A DNA stretch of 32,915 nt from Candidatus Aenigmatarchaeota archaeon (GCA_017609225.1 JAFCEK010000003.1:1-32915); one strand, 5' to 3'. Positions 15,318 through 23,402 are shown, counted from the stretch's first letter. A program made the numbers and translations. Notes: a model not told the origin generated them from the sequence alone.

Positions 15318-15906
15318 ATGGATGCAATAGAATGCATCAAGACTAGAAGGGCTGTAAGGGAATATGCAGGAAAGGAAATATCAAAGGAGATTCTGAAGGA
15401 TATAATTGACTGCGCAAGGCTGGCTCCGTCTGCAAGAAACCAGCAGCCATGGGAGTTTGTGGTTGTTACAGAAAAGGAAATGCTGGAAAGGCTGGGGGAT
15501 ATAACAGAATACGGGGATTTTATCAGGAATGCTGCTGCCTGTGTGATTGTATGCTGCGATGGGAGCGCAAAGTACTACCTGGAGGATGGTTCAGCTGCAA
15601 CCGAAAATATACTACTTGCAGCCAGGGCATATGGCATTGGCTCCTGCTGGATTGCGGGGGACAAGAAGCCGCACTGTAGGAATATAAAAAAGCTTCTGGG
15701 AATTCCTGAAAATATAATGTTGCCTCCTTGCAGCTTGGTTCGGCAACAGCTGTTGAACCAGAACCATACATCCATTGTTTGAAATAATGGTTTTCTGGTT
15801 CAACATAAAGATAGTGAGCATAGTTTCCATGGGCTATCCAAAAGGGAAAGCAATGCCGTACGGGAAAAGGAATCTGGAGGATGTTCTGCACTGGGAAAGG
15901 TTCTAG
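15318..15906 (+). pseudogene. Nitroreductase-family gene interrupted by a MITE
   Basis: The N-terminal 133 codons are a normal FMN-dependent nitroreductase: the FMN-binding TRRAVREYAGK, ARLAPSARNQQPWEF, then ENILLAARAYGIGSCWI and KKLLGIPENI. At 15717 the gene is broken by an 89-base mobile element plus a TA duplication, which adds 21 foreign codons and a stop at 15780-15782. The true C-terminus resumes at 15808 (IVSIVSMGYPKGKAMPYGKR..) and ends with TAG 15904-15906. Joining 15716 to 15808 restores one continuous family-length protein. GGAGGAG just before ATG 15318, within the polB end, shows it was co-translated with polB. The truncated product lacks the part that completes the FMN site and dimer and is probably non-functional. 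Confidence 0.9.
15717..15805 (+). mobile_element. TA-flanked double-hairpin MITE, copy 1 (89 bases)
   Basis: It begins ATGTTGCC and ends TTCAACA, followed by TA; TA also precedes it. It consists of hairpin 1 (TGTTGCC/GGCAACA) and hairpin 2 (GAACCAGAACCAT with ATGGTTTTCTGGTTC). Compared with the two longer copies it lacks the inner stem of hairpin 1. Its position inside a gene shows that the unit moved as one piece. One TA would be the duplicated target, as in IS630/Tc1-mariner elements. It has no coding capacity of its own. Confidence 0.88.
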
Positions 15907-16478
15907 CCCCTGCTCTCTCCCTGTATAATTCTGTAAACAACAAGAAGGAGTATAAAGGAAACTATCATCCCGAAAAACACATTCATGCCACCGAAAAACA
16001 CAGACCCCAGATATCCTGCCCATGCAAGGGTTATATGGGCTATGCATTTTCCAATAAGGCTTGCAGCAAGGAATTTTTTCAGGTTGTATTTTATAATGCC
16101 TGCAAGTATTCCAACAATATCATCAGGCAGGGGGGTGGCGGCAAAGAGCACTATTATAGGGAAGGCGCCATGCCTTTCAAACCATTTTTTGCTCTTTTCC
16201 AGGAGTTTTTTGTGTTTTTTCTTTATTGCCTTTCTGCCCCCAAACCCTATTATATATCCTGTGAGTTCTCCAAGGGCGGCGCCTGCCCCTGCTGTAATTC
16301 CAACAATCCATGGGTTTAGTATTGCCCCGAATGCAATTACAACAGCATAGGAAGGTATGGGGAAGATTATGCTTGCATTACCAAGAACACTCACAATAAA
16401 TATGCCCAGATATCCCCAGCTGTCTGCAAGTGACTGGGCCCATGTAATGAACTGGGTGCCAAGAGATGCAATGTCCAT
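15903..16478 (-). CDS. DedA/VTT-domain membrane protein
   Basis: The 191-aa integral membrane protein has the SNARE-associated/VTT-domain pattern: early re-entrant GNASIIFPIPSYAVVIAFG, then GAALGELTGYIIGFGGRK, a cytoplasmic Lys-rich KKKHKKLLEKSKKWFERHG, and FAATPLPDDIVGILAG with the conserved proline-acid loop. Family members are lipid scramblases or flippases and help keep membrane charge balance. Its stop codon coincides with the convergent stop of the broken nitroreductase. It is divergent from yjbQ, with a promoter region containing two inverted repeats. Confidence 0.88.
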   Translation of the reverse strand: MDIASLGTQFITWAQSLADSWGYLGIFIVSVLGNASIIFPIPSYAVVIAFGAILNPWIVGITAGAGAALGELTGYIIGFGGRKAIKKKHKKLLEKSKKWFERHGAFPIIVLFAATPLPDDIVGILAGIIKYNLKKFLAASLIGKCIAHITLAWAGYLGSVFFGGMNVFFGMIVSFILLLVVYRIIQGESRG

Positions 16479-16486
16479 AAAAACTT

Positions 16487-16562
16487 CTCCACTTTTATAG
16501 TTATATTGTAGACAGCTAAATAAGTGGAGTCTTTAAGTTTATATTATATTTATTTCTACAAT
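16487..16562. promoter_or_regulatory. Divergent promoter with two interleaved inverted repeats
   Basis: The DedA (minus) and yjbQ (plus) genes share this region. CTCCACTT (16487-16494) is inverted as AAGTGGAG (16522-16529). ATTGTAGA (16505-16512) is inverted as TCTACAAT (16555-16562). TATA-like elements are ATATAA on the minus strand near 16501-16508 and TTTATATTATA near 16537-16548 for yjbQ. The repeats overlap both promoters, as operators would. Confidence 0.5.
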
Positions 16563-16576
16563 AATTAATCGGTATT

Positions 16577-16996
16577 ATGGCTGTTATAACAAAAAAACTA
16601 TCCTTCAGCACAAGGGAGGAAACAGACCTTATAAATATAACAGAGAATGTGCAGAAATTCGTAAAGGAAACAGGGCTGAAAAACGGCATTGCAACTGTTT
16701 TTGTGCCCGGCTCAACCGCCGCAGTGAGCACAATAGAGTTTGAGCCGAATCTTGTTTCTGATTTCAGGGAGGCAATGGAAAGGCTGATACCTTCAGATAT
16801 AAAATACAGGCACACAGAGACCTGGGGCGATGACAATGGAAAGAGCCATGTAAGGGCAGCATTAATGGGGTCGGGAATCACAGTCCCCTTTCAGGAGGGG
16901 CGGCTTGTACTTGGAAAATGGCAGCAGATTGTGCTTATTGACTTTGATGTTCCTGCAAGGGAGAGGGAGGTTGTGCTGCAGGCAATTGGCGAGTAG
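16577..16996 (+). CDS. yjbQ: YjbQ/UPF0047 family protein
   Basis: The 139-aa protein has the family core: NITENVQKFV near the start, VPGSTAAVSTIEFEPNL and ETWGDDNGKSHVRAALMGSGITVPF with the conserved His, then LGKWQQIVLIDFD. The length is normal for this single-domain trimeric family. Bacterial members complement thiamine-phosphate synthase weakly, but the true role is unsettled. It is followed after 14 bases by a nitroreductase gene in the same direction, so the two probably share an mRNA. Confidence 0.93.
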   Translation: MAVITKKLSFSTREETDLINITENVQKFVKETGLKNGIATVFVPGSTAAVSTIEFEPNLVSDFREAMERLIPSDIKYRHTETWGDDNGKSHVRAALMGSGITVPFQEGRLVLGKWQQIVLIDFDVPAREREVVLQAIGE

Positions 16997-17010
16997 AGCA
17001 GGTGACAGTA

Positions 17011-17583
17011 ATGGATGTTTATGAGGCGGTTCTGAAGAGAAGGACTATAAGGATTTACAAACAGAAGCCGATAGATTACGATATCCTGGAGAAGTGCGTG
17101 AATGCAGCAAGGCTTGCTCCTTCAGGCGCCAATCTTCAGCCACTGGAGTATGTGATTGCTGATGATGAAAAAATTCTGCCAGGGGTTTTTGAAACCCTGA
17201 GATGGGCGGGTTACCTGAAAAACGGGGCACCGCCAGAGGGAAAAAGGCCAAAGGCATACATTATAATCCTGGGAAACAGGGAAATCAAGAAATCTGGCTT
17301 TGAGTATGATGCCGGCCTTGCTGCAGGCAGTATCTGCCTGACTGCACTTGAACATGGTCTGGGCTCCTGCATAATAGGTGCAGTTGAAAGGAAAAAACTA
17401 AGAAAACTTCTGGGCATACCTGAAAGCAGGGAAATATGCCTTGTGATAGCCCTGGGTTATCCTGATGAAAAATCTGTTGTGGAGGAATCTAAAGGGGACA
17501 TAAAATACTGGAAGGACAAAAACGGGGTATTGCATGTGCCCAAAAGAATGCTGAAAGATATACTGCACAGAAATGGGTTCTAG
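17011..17583 (+). CDS. Nitroreductase-family FMN oxidoreductase
   Basis: The intact ~190-aa protein has the FMN phosphate-binding KRRTIRIYKQKPID, ARLAPSGANLQPLEYV, and ICLTALEHGLGSCIIG and LLGIP toward the end, all typical of the family. I chose ATG 17011 rather than GTG 17002, because AGGTGA lies 5 bases before ATG and overlaps the GTG. It is a second nitroreductase within 1.7 kb of the interrupted one. They are only moderately similar, so they are paralogues rather than a recent duplication. The substrate is unknown; a quinone, nitro compound or flavin reductase would fit. Confidence 0.9.
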   Translation: MDVYEAVLKRRTIRIYKQKPIDYDILEKCVNAARLAPSGANLQPLEYVIADDEKILPGVFETLRWAGYLKNGAPPEGKRPKAYIIILGNREIKKSGFEYDAGLAAGSICLTALEHGLGSCIIGAVERKKLRKLLGIPESREICLVIALGYPDEKSVVEESKGDIKYWKDKNGVLHVPKRMLKDILHRNGF

Positions 17584-17633
17584 TCCCGGCTTCTGGGCTT
17601 TTCTATTTAAGCCAGTCAGGAGAATATTTTATT

Positions 17634-18605
17634 ATGTTTGAGCTTGCTGTGAGTTTTGCCGTGCTTGTTATAAGCATAGGCGGGCTTGTTTATTTTGCTG
17701 ACAAGGTAATAGATCATGCGGTGAGACTGGCGCATATTCTGGGCATTTCAGGCGCTGTTATAGGCATGACACTGCTCGCGTATGGAACCTCGCTTCCTGA
17801 GTTTGCTGTTTCAATGATTTCATCTTCCATAATGCATGGCAATCTTGCTGTATCCAATGTGGTGGGTTCAAACATAAGCAATATTGCCCTTGTTATTGGC
17901 ATAGCCGCGGTTTTTATGCCTCTGGCTTTCAGAAAGGAAAAATTCATGACTGACGGCATATTCATGATGCTTGCCACCATGCTGCTCATTCTGCTTGCCT
18001 TTTTTGGCGGCATATCCCAGGCAGCAGGGATTGTTATGGTTTTGATTATAGCCGGTTTTACATATTACATACTTAAAACAGCGGGAAGAGAATCAAGATT
18101 CAAGAAGTTCATAAAAAAAGCCGCCAGGCATATCCAGGCAATAAGAAGAAAGGCAGCAACAGCAGAGCATGAGTTTCTTATGGCGTTTCTCTATCTTATA
18201 GGTGTTGGGGTTTCAGGATATTTTGTTGTAAACAGCGCAATAGATGTGGCAAGGCTTCTGGGTGTTACGGAATGGGTTATCGGTGCAAGCATTGTGGCTG
18301 TTGGCACATCCCTGCCTGAGATAGTGGTAAGCCTTGTGTCTGCCAAGAAAAAGCAGCTGGGCATGTCAATAGGAAATATTGTTGGCTCAAACTGCTTCAA
18401 TATCCTGCTTGTGCTTGGGGCATCGGCTGCAGCAGGCCCGCTTGTGCTGGACATAGCAGGCATATGGATTGACCTGGTTTTCCTTGCTGTGCTGACCTCG
18501 CTTTTTTTCATTGCCCTGCTGAGAAGGAATGTAAGCAGGCCTGAGGGCATTTTATACCTGATCATTTACGCCCTGTTCCTGCTGCACCTGCTGAGGTTCT
18601 TCTAA
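17634..18605 (+). CDS. Calcium/cation exchanger (CaCA family)
   Basis: The 323-aa protein has two homologous halves of five helices each. Each half has the ion-binding alpha repeat: YGTSLPEFAVSMIS with NVVGSNISNI in the first, VGTSLPEIVVSLVS with NIVGSNCFNI in the second. The two glutamates that bind cation are present. The halves are joined by a Lys/Arg-rich loop (residues ~155-180). It extrudes Ca2+ in exchange for Na+ or H+. Its 3' end overlaps the convergent alaX gene by 54 bases. Confidence 0.95.
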   Translation: MFELAVSFAVLVISIGGLVYFADKVIDHAVRLAHILGISGAVIGMTLLAYGTSLPEFAVSMISSSIMHGNLAVSNVVGSNISNIALVIGIAAVFMPLAFRKEKFMTDGIFMMLATMLLILLAFFGGISQAAGIVMVLIIAGFTYYILKTAGRESRFKKFIKKAARHIQAIRRKAATAEHEFLMAFLYLIGVGVSGYFVVNSAIDVARLLGVTEWVIGASIVAVGTSLPEIVVSLVSAKKKQLGMSIGNIVGSNCFNILLVLGASAAAGPLVLDIAGIWIDLVFLAVLTSLFFIALLRRNVSRPEGILYLIIYALFLLHLLRFF

Positions 18606-19334
18606 AACAAAGTAAATCCTTCTGTTGTTTTTTCCCTTGTTTACAAAATCAATAAACTTTATCTTCCCAACCTCTTTTGTATTCTTAACATGCGTTCCCC
18701 CGTCTGCCTGGCAGTCAATATCCCCTATTGTTACAATCCTGAACTCTTTGATGTCCTGCGGAAGGCCTTCCAGGCCTTTTGCAAGCTTGGTCATTTTTGG
18801 ATCTTTCATAACCTCATCCCTTGACCTGAATTCAAATTTTATTTCAATGCCTTTATTTATAATCTCGTTTGCCATCTTCTCATAACTCTTCATTTTTTCC
18901 CTGTCAAACTCCGGCACAGAAAAATCAATCCTGCACTTTTCAGTATCAAGCTGGTTTCCTGTAATTAATGCTCCTGTCTCCCTGTTTATTATGCCGCTTA
19001 TTATATGTGCTGCGGTGTGGCTTCTCATTAGCTTGTATCTCCTGTCCCAGTCTATCTTGCATTTTACTTTGTCTCCCTGCCTGAGCTCATCACCGTCAGG
19101 GTTTTCAACCTCATGGGAAATCTGCCCCGAGAATTTGCCAACATAAACAACCCTGAATACCTTTCCGTCTGAAACTCTTGTCATTGTTCCTGTGTCATGC
19201 GGCTGCCCGCCTGAACTGGGGTAAAACGCTGTCCTGTCAAGAACCACATACTTTCCCTCACTTACGCTTTCCACCACTGCTTCAAACTCCTTCAGGTAAC
19301 AATCTTTCAGATACAAAACACTATCCTGCTCCAT
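18552..19334 (-). CDS. alaX: AlaX, trans-editing alanyl-tRNA deacylase
   Basis: The 260-aa protein corresponds to the AlaRS editing domain with its N-terminal beta barrel (AlaX-M size). It has the barrel motif FYPSSGGQPHDTG (residues 38-50), zinc-binding H106-T-A-A-H110, and a CQADGGTHVKNTKEVG motif at 208-223. In AlaRS and many AlaX proteins the last motif is CGGTH; here Asp stands at the usual Cys position and a Cys lies three residues earlier. It hydrolyses Ser or Gly wrongly attached to tRNA-Ala. A Gln-rich C-terminal tail overlaps the exchanger gene. Confidence 0.93.
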   Translation of the reverse strand: MEQDSVLYLKDCYLKEFEAVVESVSEGKYVVLDRTAFYPSSGGQPHDTGTMTRVSDGKVFRVVYVGKFSGQISHEVENPDGDELRQGDKVKCKIDWDRRYKLMRSHTAAHIISGIINRETGALITGNQLDTEKCRIDFSVPEFDREKMKSYEKMANEIINKGIEIKFEFRSRDEVMKDPKMTKLAKGLEGLPQDIKEFRIVTIGDIDCQADGGTHVKNTKEVGKIKFIDFVNKGKNNRRIYFVLEEPQQVQQEQGVNDQV

Positions 19335-19368
19335 ATCAATTTATTAGAGAACATAAATAAATATAATT

Positions 19369-19824
19369 ATGGAATACTGGATATGGATGGCATCGCTTAT
19401 ATTTATTGCGGTGCTGAGCTTCTTTGTTACATTTGTTTTTTACAGGAGAACATCCATCGCTGTCTGGGGATATATAGGCGCTTTTCTCCCCGACCTGCCA
19501 ACGCTTGTGCTTGCACCTCTTGGAGCAACAGGCCTCTACACTGTGCAGCTTCTGAGCCATACCATTGGTGTGATATTCTGGCCTGTTATACTGCTGATAA
19601 TTGATGTTTTTCTTATAGAGTTCAGCCTGCTCAGGATTGCAAGGCCTTTTGGCTCTCTCCTTCCAGGGAGCTTCAGGATGGCAATAAAAATTGAGAAGCT
19701 TGTGGAAAGGTTTCAGGATTATTATGCAATACCAAGGCCTGAAAGGCTGAAGGCAGTATACATGTCCGGGGTCACTGCAGGAATAATAAACCTCTTTGTA
19801 GGCTTGGTTATAGGTAGTTTGTAG
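19369..19824 (+). CDS. Hypothetical membrane protein, ~4 helices
   Basis: The 151-aa protein has hydrophobic segments at about residues 5-25, 32-50, 60-90 and 130-150. A cytoplasmic-looking basic amphipathic stretch lies between them (FRMAIKIEKLVERFQDYYAIPRPERLK). The GAFLPDLPTL element with its Asp-Pro in a membrane context recalls small archaeal membrane-bound metalloprotein-like families, but I cannot assign one. It is divergent from alaX across 34 bases. Confidence 0.7.
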   Translation: MEYWIWMASLIFIAVLSFFVTFVFYRRTSIAVWGYIGAFLPDLPTLVLAPLGATGLYTVQLLSHTIGVIFWPVILLIIDVFLIEFSLLRIARPFGSLLPGSFRMAIKIEKLVERFQDYYAIPRPERLKAVYMSGVTAGIINLFVGLVIGSL

Positions 19825-19890
19825 ATTTGATTTTCCTGTTTGAAAAATGAAAGAATGGCTAGTGGGGGTGAATTTTATTTTCAAAACTTC

Positions 19891-21306
19891 TTAGTTTAAC
19901 CCTTCTTCAATTATTGTTTCTTGTGATATTTCATCCGACAACCCAATTTCCTCGGTTATTTGTTTTTGCTTCCATGTTCCTCTTGCAAACCAAACAATAG
20001 TTATAACTGCGGCAGTAACATTAGCTGCCGGGAATGCTATCCACAAACCAATTTCTGCGAGTTTTGTGTGCATAGACAGTATATAAGCTAATGGAAGTCT
20101 TAAAACCCATAAAGATATTATTGATAAAACCATAGAAACCATTGTGTTTCCTGTTCCCCTAAGAGCTCCGCTCAGGGCCATTTGTATTCCTATAAAACCA
20201 AAAGTTAAAGCCATTATCTTAATGAATAAAGCACTTGATTGGATTGTCACGGTTTCTCCGGGAATAAATACTGCAGATATCTGGCTGGCAAAGAAAAATA
20301 CAATTATACCTGCAAGAGTTAAAAAGATGAAACCTACCAGGCTGCTTAGCTTTACAATTTTATCCACCCTGTCTAATTTTTTAGCTCCCATATTTTGTCC
20401 TACTAATGTTGAAGTTGCCATAGACAAACCCATAGCAGGAATAATAACAAAACTCAGAATCCTGCTTCCAATACCAAAAGCAGCAATAGTAAACGTTCCA
20501 AAAGTTGCAACAAGAAATGTCATTATGGTCATTCCTAATGCTCCTGCTGATTGCTCTATTGATGCTGGAAATCCAAGTTTAAACATTTTTTTAATCAGAG
20601 GCACATCTGGTTTCAGGTCTTTCAAATGCAAATGAATTTGATATTTTCCTCTTATCAGTAACACTATTCCGATCATTGCAGCAAGCCCCTGTGTTGCAAT
20701 CGTAGCTATTGCTGCTCCACCAACACCAAAAGCAGGCATTACTCCATAACCGAATATAAACAATGGGTCAAGAATAAGATTTAGCAGAACTGTGCCAAGA
20801 ACAATATAAACTGGGGTTTTTACATCTCCAGCACCCCTCATTAATGACTGAAAAACCATATAAGTAAACATGAATATCATTCCAATAAATGAAATTTTCA
20901 TATAATAAACAGCACCGGAATAAACTCCCGGCTCTGCTCCAATCAGATTAACCATAAAAGGAGTTAAAAAATAGCCAATTACTGCCAATATCACTGAAAT
21001 AATCAAAACCATCATCAAAGTCTGAGAAGTAATATGATCGACAGCCCTTTGGTCATCTCTTCCTTTATATTGTGCAACAAGAATTGTTCCCGCTATGGTT
21101 AAACCCCCGCCAAATGAAATGATGAGAAAAATAAACGGAAAACTGATCGAAACTGCCGCCACGGCTTCTGAACCAAGCCTACCAACCCAAAAAGTATCAG
21201 TTAGTTGATAAGCTGTCTGTAGAATGTTTGCAAAAATTATAGGTATAGTTAAAAACAGTAATGATTTTAAAATTGAACCTTCAGTCAGATTATTTTTTGT
21301 ATTCAT
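19891..21306 (-). CDS. MATE-family multidrug/cation antiporter
   Basis: Twelve predicted helices in two repeats, with MATE hallmarks: FANILQTAYQLTDTFWVGRLGSEAVAAVSISFP after helix 1, SLMRGAGDVKTP at the half junction, and the equivalent GALRGTGNTMVSM in the second half. I chose ATG 21306 (MNTKNNLTEGSILKSL) because the palindromic TATA box at 21327-21338 is centred 26 bases upstream; an in-frame extension to 21402 would start before the promoter. It exports drugs or other organic cations using Na+ or H+. It opens an A+T-rich stretch with codon use unlike the preceding genes, suggesting separate origin. Confidence 0.95.
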   Translation of the reverse strand: MNTKNNLTEGSILKSLLFLTIPIIFANILQTAYQLTDTFWVGRLGSEAVAAVSISFPFIFLIISFGGGLTIAGTILVAQYKGRDDQRAVDHITSQTLMMVLIISVILAVIGYFLTPFMVNLIGAEPGVYSGAVYYMKISFIGMIFMFTYMVFQSLMRGAGDVKTPVYIVLGTVLLNLILDPLFIFGYGVMPAFGVGGAAIATIATQGLAAMIGIVLLIRGKYQIHLHLKDLKPDVPLIKKMFKLGFPASIEQSAGALGMTIMTFLVATFGTFTIAAFGIGSRILSFVIIPAMGLSMATSTLVGQNMGAKKLDRVDKIVKLSSLVGFIFLTLAGIIVFFFASQISAVFIPGETVTIQSSALFIKIMALTFGFIGIQMALSGALRGTGNTMVSMVLSIISLWVLRLPLAYILSMHTKLAEIGLWIAFPAANVTAAVITIVWFARGTWKQKQITEEIGLSDEISQETIIEEGLN

Positions 21307-21326
21307 GACATTTAAGTATGTGTTGG

Positions 21327-21338
21327 CTTTATATAAAG
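21327..21338 (-). promoter_or_regulatory. TATA box of the MATE gene
   Basis: CTTTATATAAAG is centred about 26 bases before the ATG at 21306. It is symmetrical, but no gene starts at the right distance on the other strand. Confidence 0.6.
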
Positions 21339-21498
21339 TTTCCTTTTTATTAATAAATCTTGTTTGCAGCTCTGATTGCACATAACGGCTGTTAAGTCCC
21401 AAAAATTTTACAGAGAGTTAAGGAACGAAGCAACGAAGAAGTCCAGAAATCAGTTATTATCAGTGAGTGAATGCGGTTCAATACCTCATGGAATTCCA

Positions 21499-21753
21499 AT
21501 GGATGACGAAAAGATGGCAGAATTTTATAAAAACTTTCTTGCAGAGATGATAGAGCGTGAGGGAGGAGTTTCTCTTGATGTTGAACCACAATTCCAACTT
21601 TTAGACAGGCAACCAGAAAGAGTATTAGGAATTGGGGTTTATATTTTTAAGAATGGAACAGGACATCCAATTGAGACAATTTGGGATTTTAGACAAGCAG
21701 AGATTCCAAGATTTCAGTATAATGGGAATAAACTTACCCAAACCACCAATTAG
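21499..21753 (+). CDS. Hypothetical protein, 84 aa
   Basis: ATG 21499 opens MDDEKMAEFYKNFLAEMIER, a helical start, followed by short strands (VLGIGVYIFKNG, IETIWDFRQAEI) and a polar end. The same frame is open upstream to 21376 without a good start codon. That upstream part runs through sequence that looks non-coding (AACGAAGCAACGAAG), so either a longer ancestral gene lost its start or the short form is real. Family not recognised. Confidence 0.4.
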   Translation: MDDEKMAEFYKNFLAEMIEREGGVSLDVEPQFQLLDRQPERVLGIGVYIFKNGTGHPIETIWDFRQAEIPRFQYNGNKLTQTTN

Positions 21754-21804
21754 TTGTAATTTCTGAATTACATTTAATCTGTAGTTCATTGACTGTCTTT
21801 CTTA

Positions 21805-22650
21805 TCAATCCAATTTCTCAAAAAAAGTAAATTCAATCTTCCTTGGCTTTGTACTACCCGATCTTTGTTCATATGTATAATAATTAATTCCATTCATATC
21901 ATCTATACCAAAGATGTTTCTTATCATTGCCATTTTTCCCCTCTTTGTATAACCTCCAATAATCTCATATGCTTTGGCTTTAAATTCTTCCTGATCTTCA
22001 AACAATATATCCAGAGGTTCTGTAACTAAAATACCGCCTTTCTCCAAACTGTCAACACAGAATCTTAATACATTTTCATAATCTTTGATTCTCCAGTCTT
22101 CTTCTTCCGTTAGAAATTTGTAATCTGTTTCTTTTTCAAGTTGGGGGCATATACCGAAAGGATTTCTTAAAAGAGCAATCTGCATATGTCCGGGTTTCAT
22201 TCCAGATGGAAAATCAGAAGATTCCAGGTCATGAGGAATATAATGTATTCTCGGTGGGAACAAACGACCAACAAGACCTTCAATTTTATCATCAACATAA
22301 ACAGAAAGACGTTTTACCCATTTTTTCTTATCCACTTCATATGCTCTATCTATAAGGAACCACTCAGAACCTCCTAGATGGTACACTATTTCATCTTTAC
22401 CCGCGGCTGGATAAACACCCTTATAATGCTTGCCGGCTCTCTCTTCAAGAAATCTATGCATTAACATTTTAGTGTATCTGTTGTGTCTATTTCCATATGA
22501 TATAAATTTTTTTACAATTTCATCATCATCATATACCGGAAAGCAACCATCATTCTCAGGCTCATGGGTTTCATGAAACTGACAAATAAGGTTATCTAGT
22601 TCAGGTTCTATTTTCCTTGCATGATATAATAAAGTTTTTATCTTATTCAT
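21805..22650 (-). CDS. Methyltransferase-like orphan protein
   Basis: The 281-aa soluble protein is not from a family I can name. The middle resembles a Rossmann-type SAM methyltransferase: GVYPAAGKDEIVYHLGG followed by FLIDRAYE would be motif I and the acidic loop, IALLRNPFG motif IV, and VDSLEKGGILVTEP the later strand-turn. The Gly-rich loop is not canonical, so it could be a degenerate or non-SAM Rossmann protein. The N-terminal 70 residues are helical and acidic with a His/Asn-rich patch. It lies in the A+T-rich island, divergent from the phosphatase-like gene. Confidence 0.5.
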   Translation of the reverse strand: MNKIKTLLYHARKIEPELDNLICQFHETHEPENDGCFPVYDDDEIVKKFISYGNRHNRYTKMLMHRFLEERAGKHYKGVYPAAGKDEIVYHLGGSEWFLIDRAYEVDKKKWVKRLSVYVDDKIEGLVGRLFPPRIHYIPHDLESSDFPSGMKPGHMQIALLRNPFGICPQLEKETDYKFLTEEEDWRIKDYENVLRFCVDSLEKGGILVTEPLDILFEDQEEFKAKAYEIIGGYTKRGKMAMIRNIFGIDDMNGINYYTYEQRSGSTKPRKIEFTFFEKLD

Positions 22651-22727
22651 AAAGTATATTTAAATATATCCTTTTTAAATATTACTTTTTAGTAGTTACA
22701 ATTATTTGAAACAAAAATTCATTTCAT

Positions 22728-23120
22728 TTGATCATTGTCAATAATAAATACCCTGTTCAAATTCTTTCATCTTCTTCGGACAGGGGACGTGAAAGTGCAG
22801 AAATTCTGGCATCAGTATTAGAAATCGAGGATATTGAAACATTTGATTATTTATGGTCTGGGGGCGATTCTCCTTTGAAACCTGCTGGAGATATACCAAA
22901 AGTTCATAAATTAGTATCAGAACGAAGAGAACAAGCAACTGGAATAATAATCGTAACACATTCAGAAATAACAGATAATTATCCGAAACATTTTACAAAG
23001 CAAGAATTCGGAAAATTTCTATATTTTGATAAAATCCCTAGAGGAGAAGCATATTCATTAGATCTTAAAGCAAAAGAATGGAAACTATTACCATCAGGGA
23101 TTATTGTCCATAAGATTTAG
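22728..23120 (+). pseudogene. Histidine-phosphatase-like gene lacking its N-terminus
   Basis: The frame begins only with TTG (22728); no ATG exists in it. SSSSDRGRESAEILASVL matches the second Arg-containing motif of phosphoglycerate-mutase-like phosphatases, and GIIIVTHSEI matches the strand with the second catalytic His. The first motif (R-H-G) with the phosphorylated His should precede by ~40-50 residues but is missing: the frame closes upstream at 22707-22709. So this is probably a 5'-truncated, inactive gene, or a divergent family in which I am over-reading the similarity. Confidence 0.4.
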
Positions 23121-23230
23121 CGAGCCGCTGAATTTCGTTGAACATATCATCTTATGCAAAGTTTCCCGAAGGGAAAACCCAAAGCCGCAAGGCAGCACAT
23201 ATTTCGAGTCAATATATAAGGCGCTTAATG
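23121..23230 (+). ncRNA. Possible structured RNA (several small hairpins)
   Basis: Between the stop of the phosphatase-like gene and a 45-codon frame lies an unusually G+C-rich segment for this island. It has three adjacent hairpins: CATA/TATG, TTTCCC-GAA-GGGAAA, and GCC-GCAA-GGC with a GNRA loop. The latter two are enclosed by TGC/GCA. No known RNA family is recognised and I see no promoter directly in front, so this could be a 3' UTR structure. Confidence 0.3.
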
Positions 23231-23264
23231 ATGGTTTATTAAAGATTAAACAATTACTTTTAAT

Positions 23265-23402
23265 ATGGTAAAATTAAAACTTTTGGGAATAGGGAAATCA
23301 GAAAAACATAATTATTATACTTTTTCAAAAACCCAAAAATTTTTCACATTAGCAAGAGAATTATTGAGATGGTTAGGATTTCAGAAATATGGCTTTTTCT
23401 GA
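23265..23402 (+). CDS. 45-aa basic small protein
   Basis: ATG 23265 opens a 45-codon frame (MVKLKLLGIGKSEKHNYYTF, then a KFFTLARELLRWLGFQKYGFF end). It is rich in Lys and aromatic residues with an amphipathic C-terminal helix. A TATA box TTTATTAAA (23235-23243) is centred 26 bases before the ATG, as for leaderless genes elsewhere in the window. No family is recognised. A real small protein or the head of a decayed gene. Confidence 0.4.
   Translation: MVKLKLLGIGKSEKHNYYTFSKTQKFFTLARELLRWLGFQKYGFF

Noticed and set aside
15523..16047. Long minus-strand frame across the MITE and nitroreductase end
   Set aside because: It is antisense to the nitroreductase and runs through the mobile element; the residues MDVWFWFNSCC recur at the other MITE copy because the DNA is repeated.
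22745..22790. tRNA-like TTCAAATTC T-loop wording
   Set aside because: No acceptor, D or anticodon stems around it; it is inside the phosphatase-like frame.
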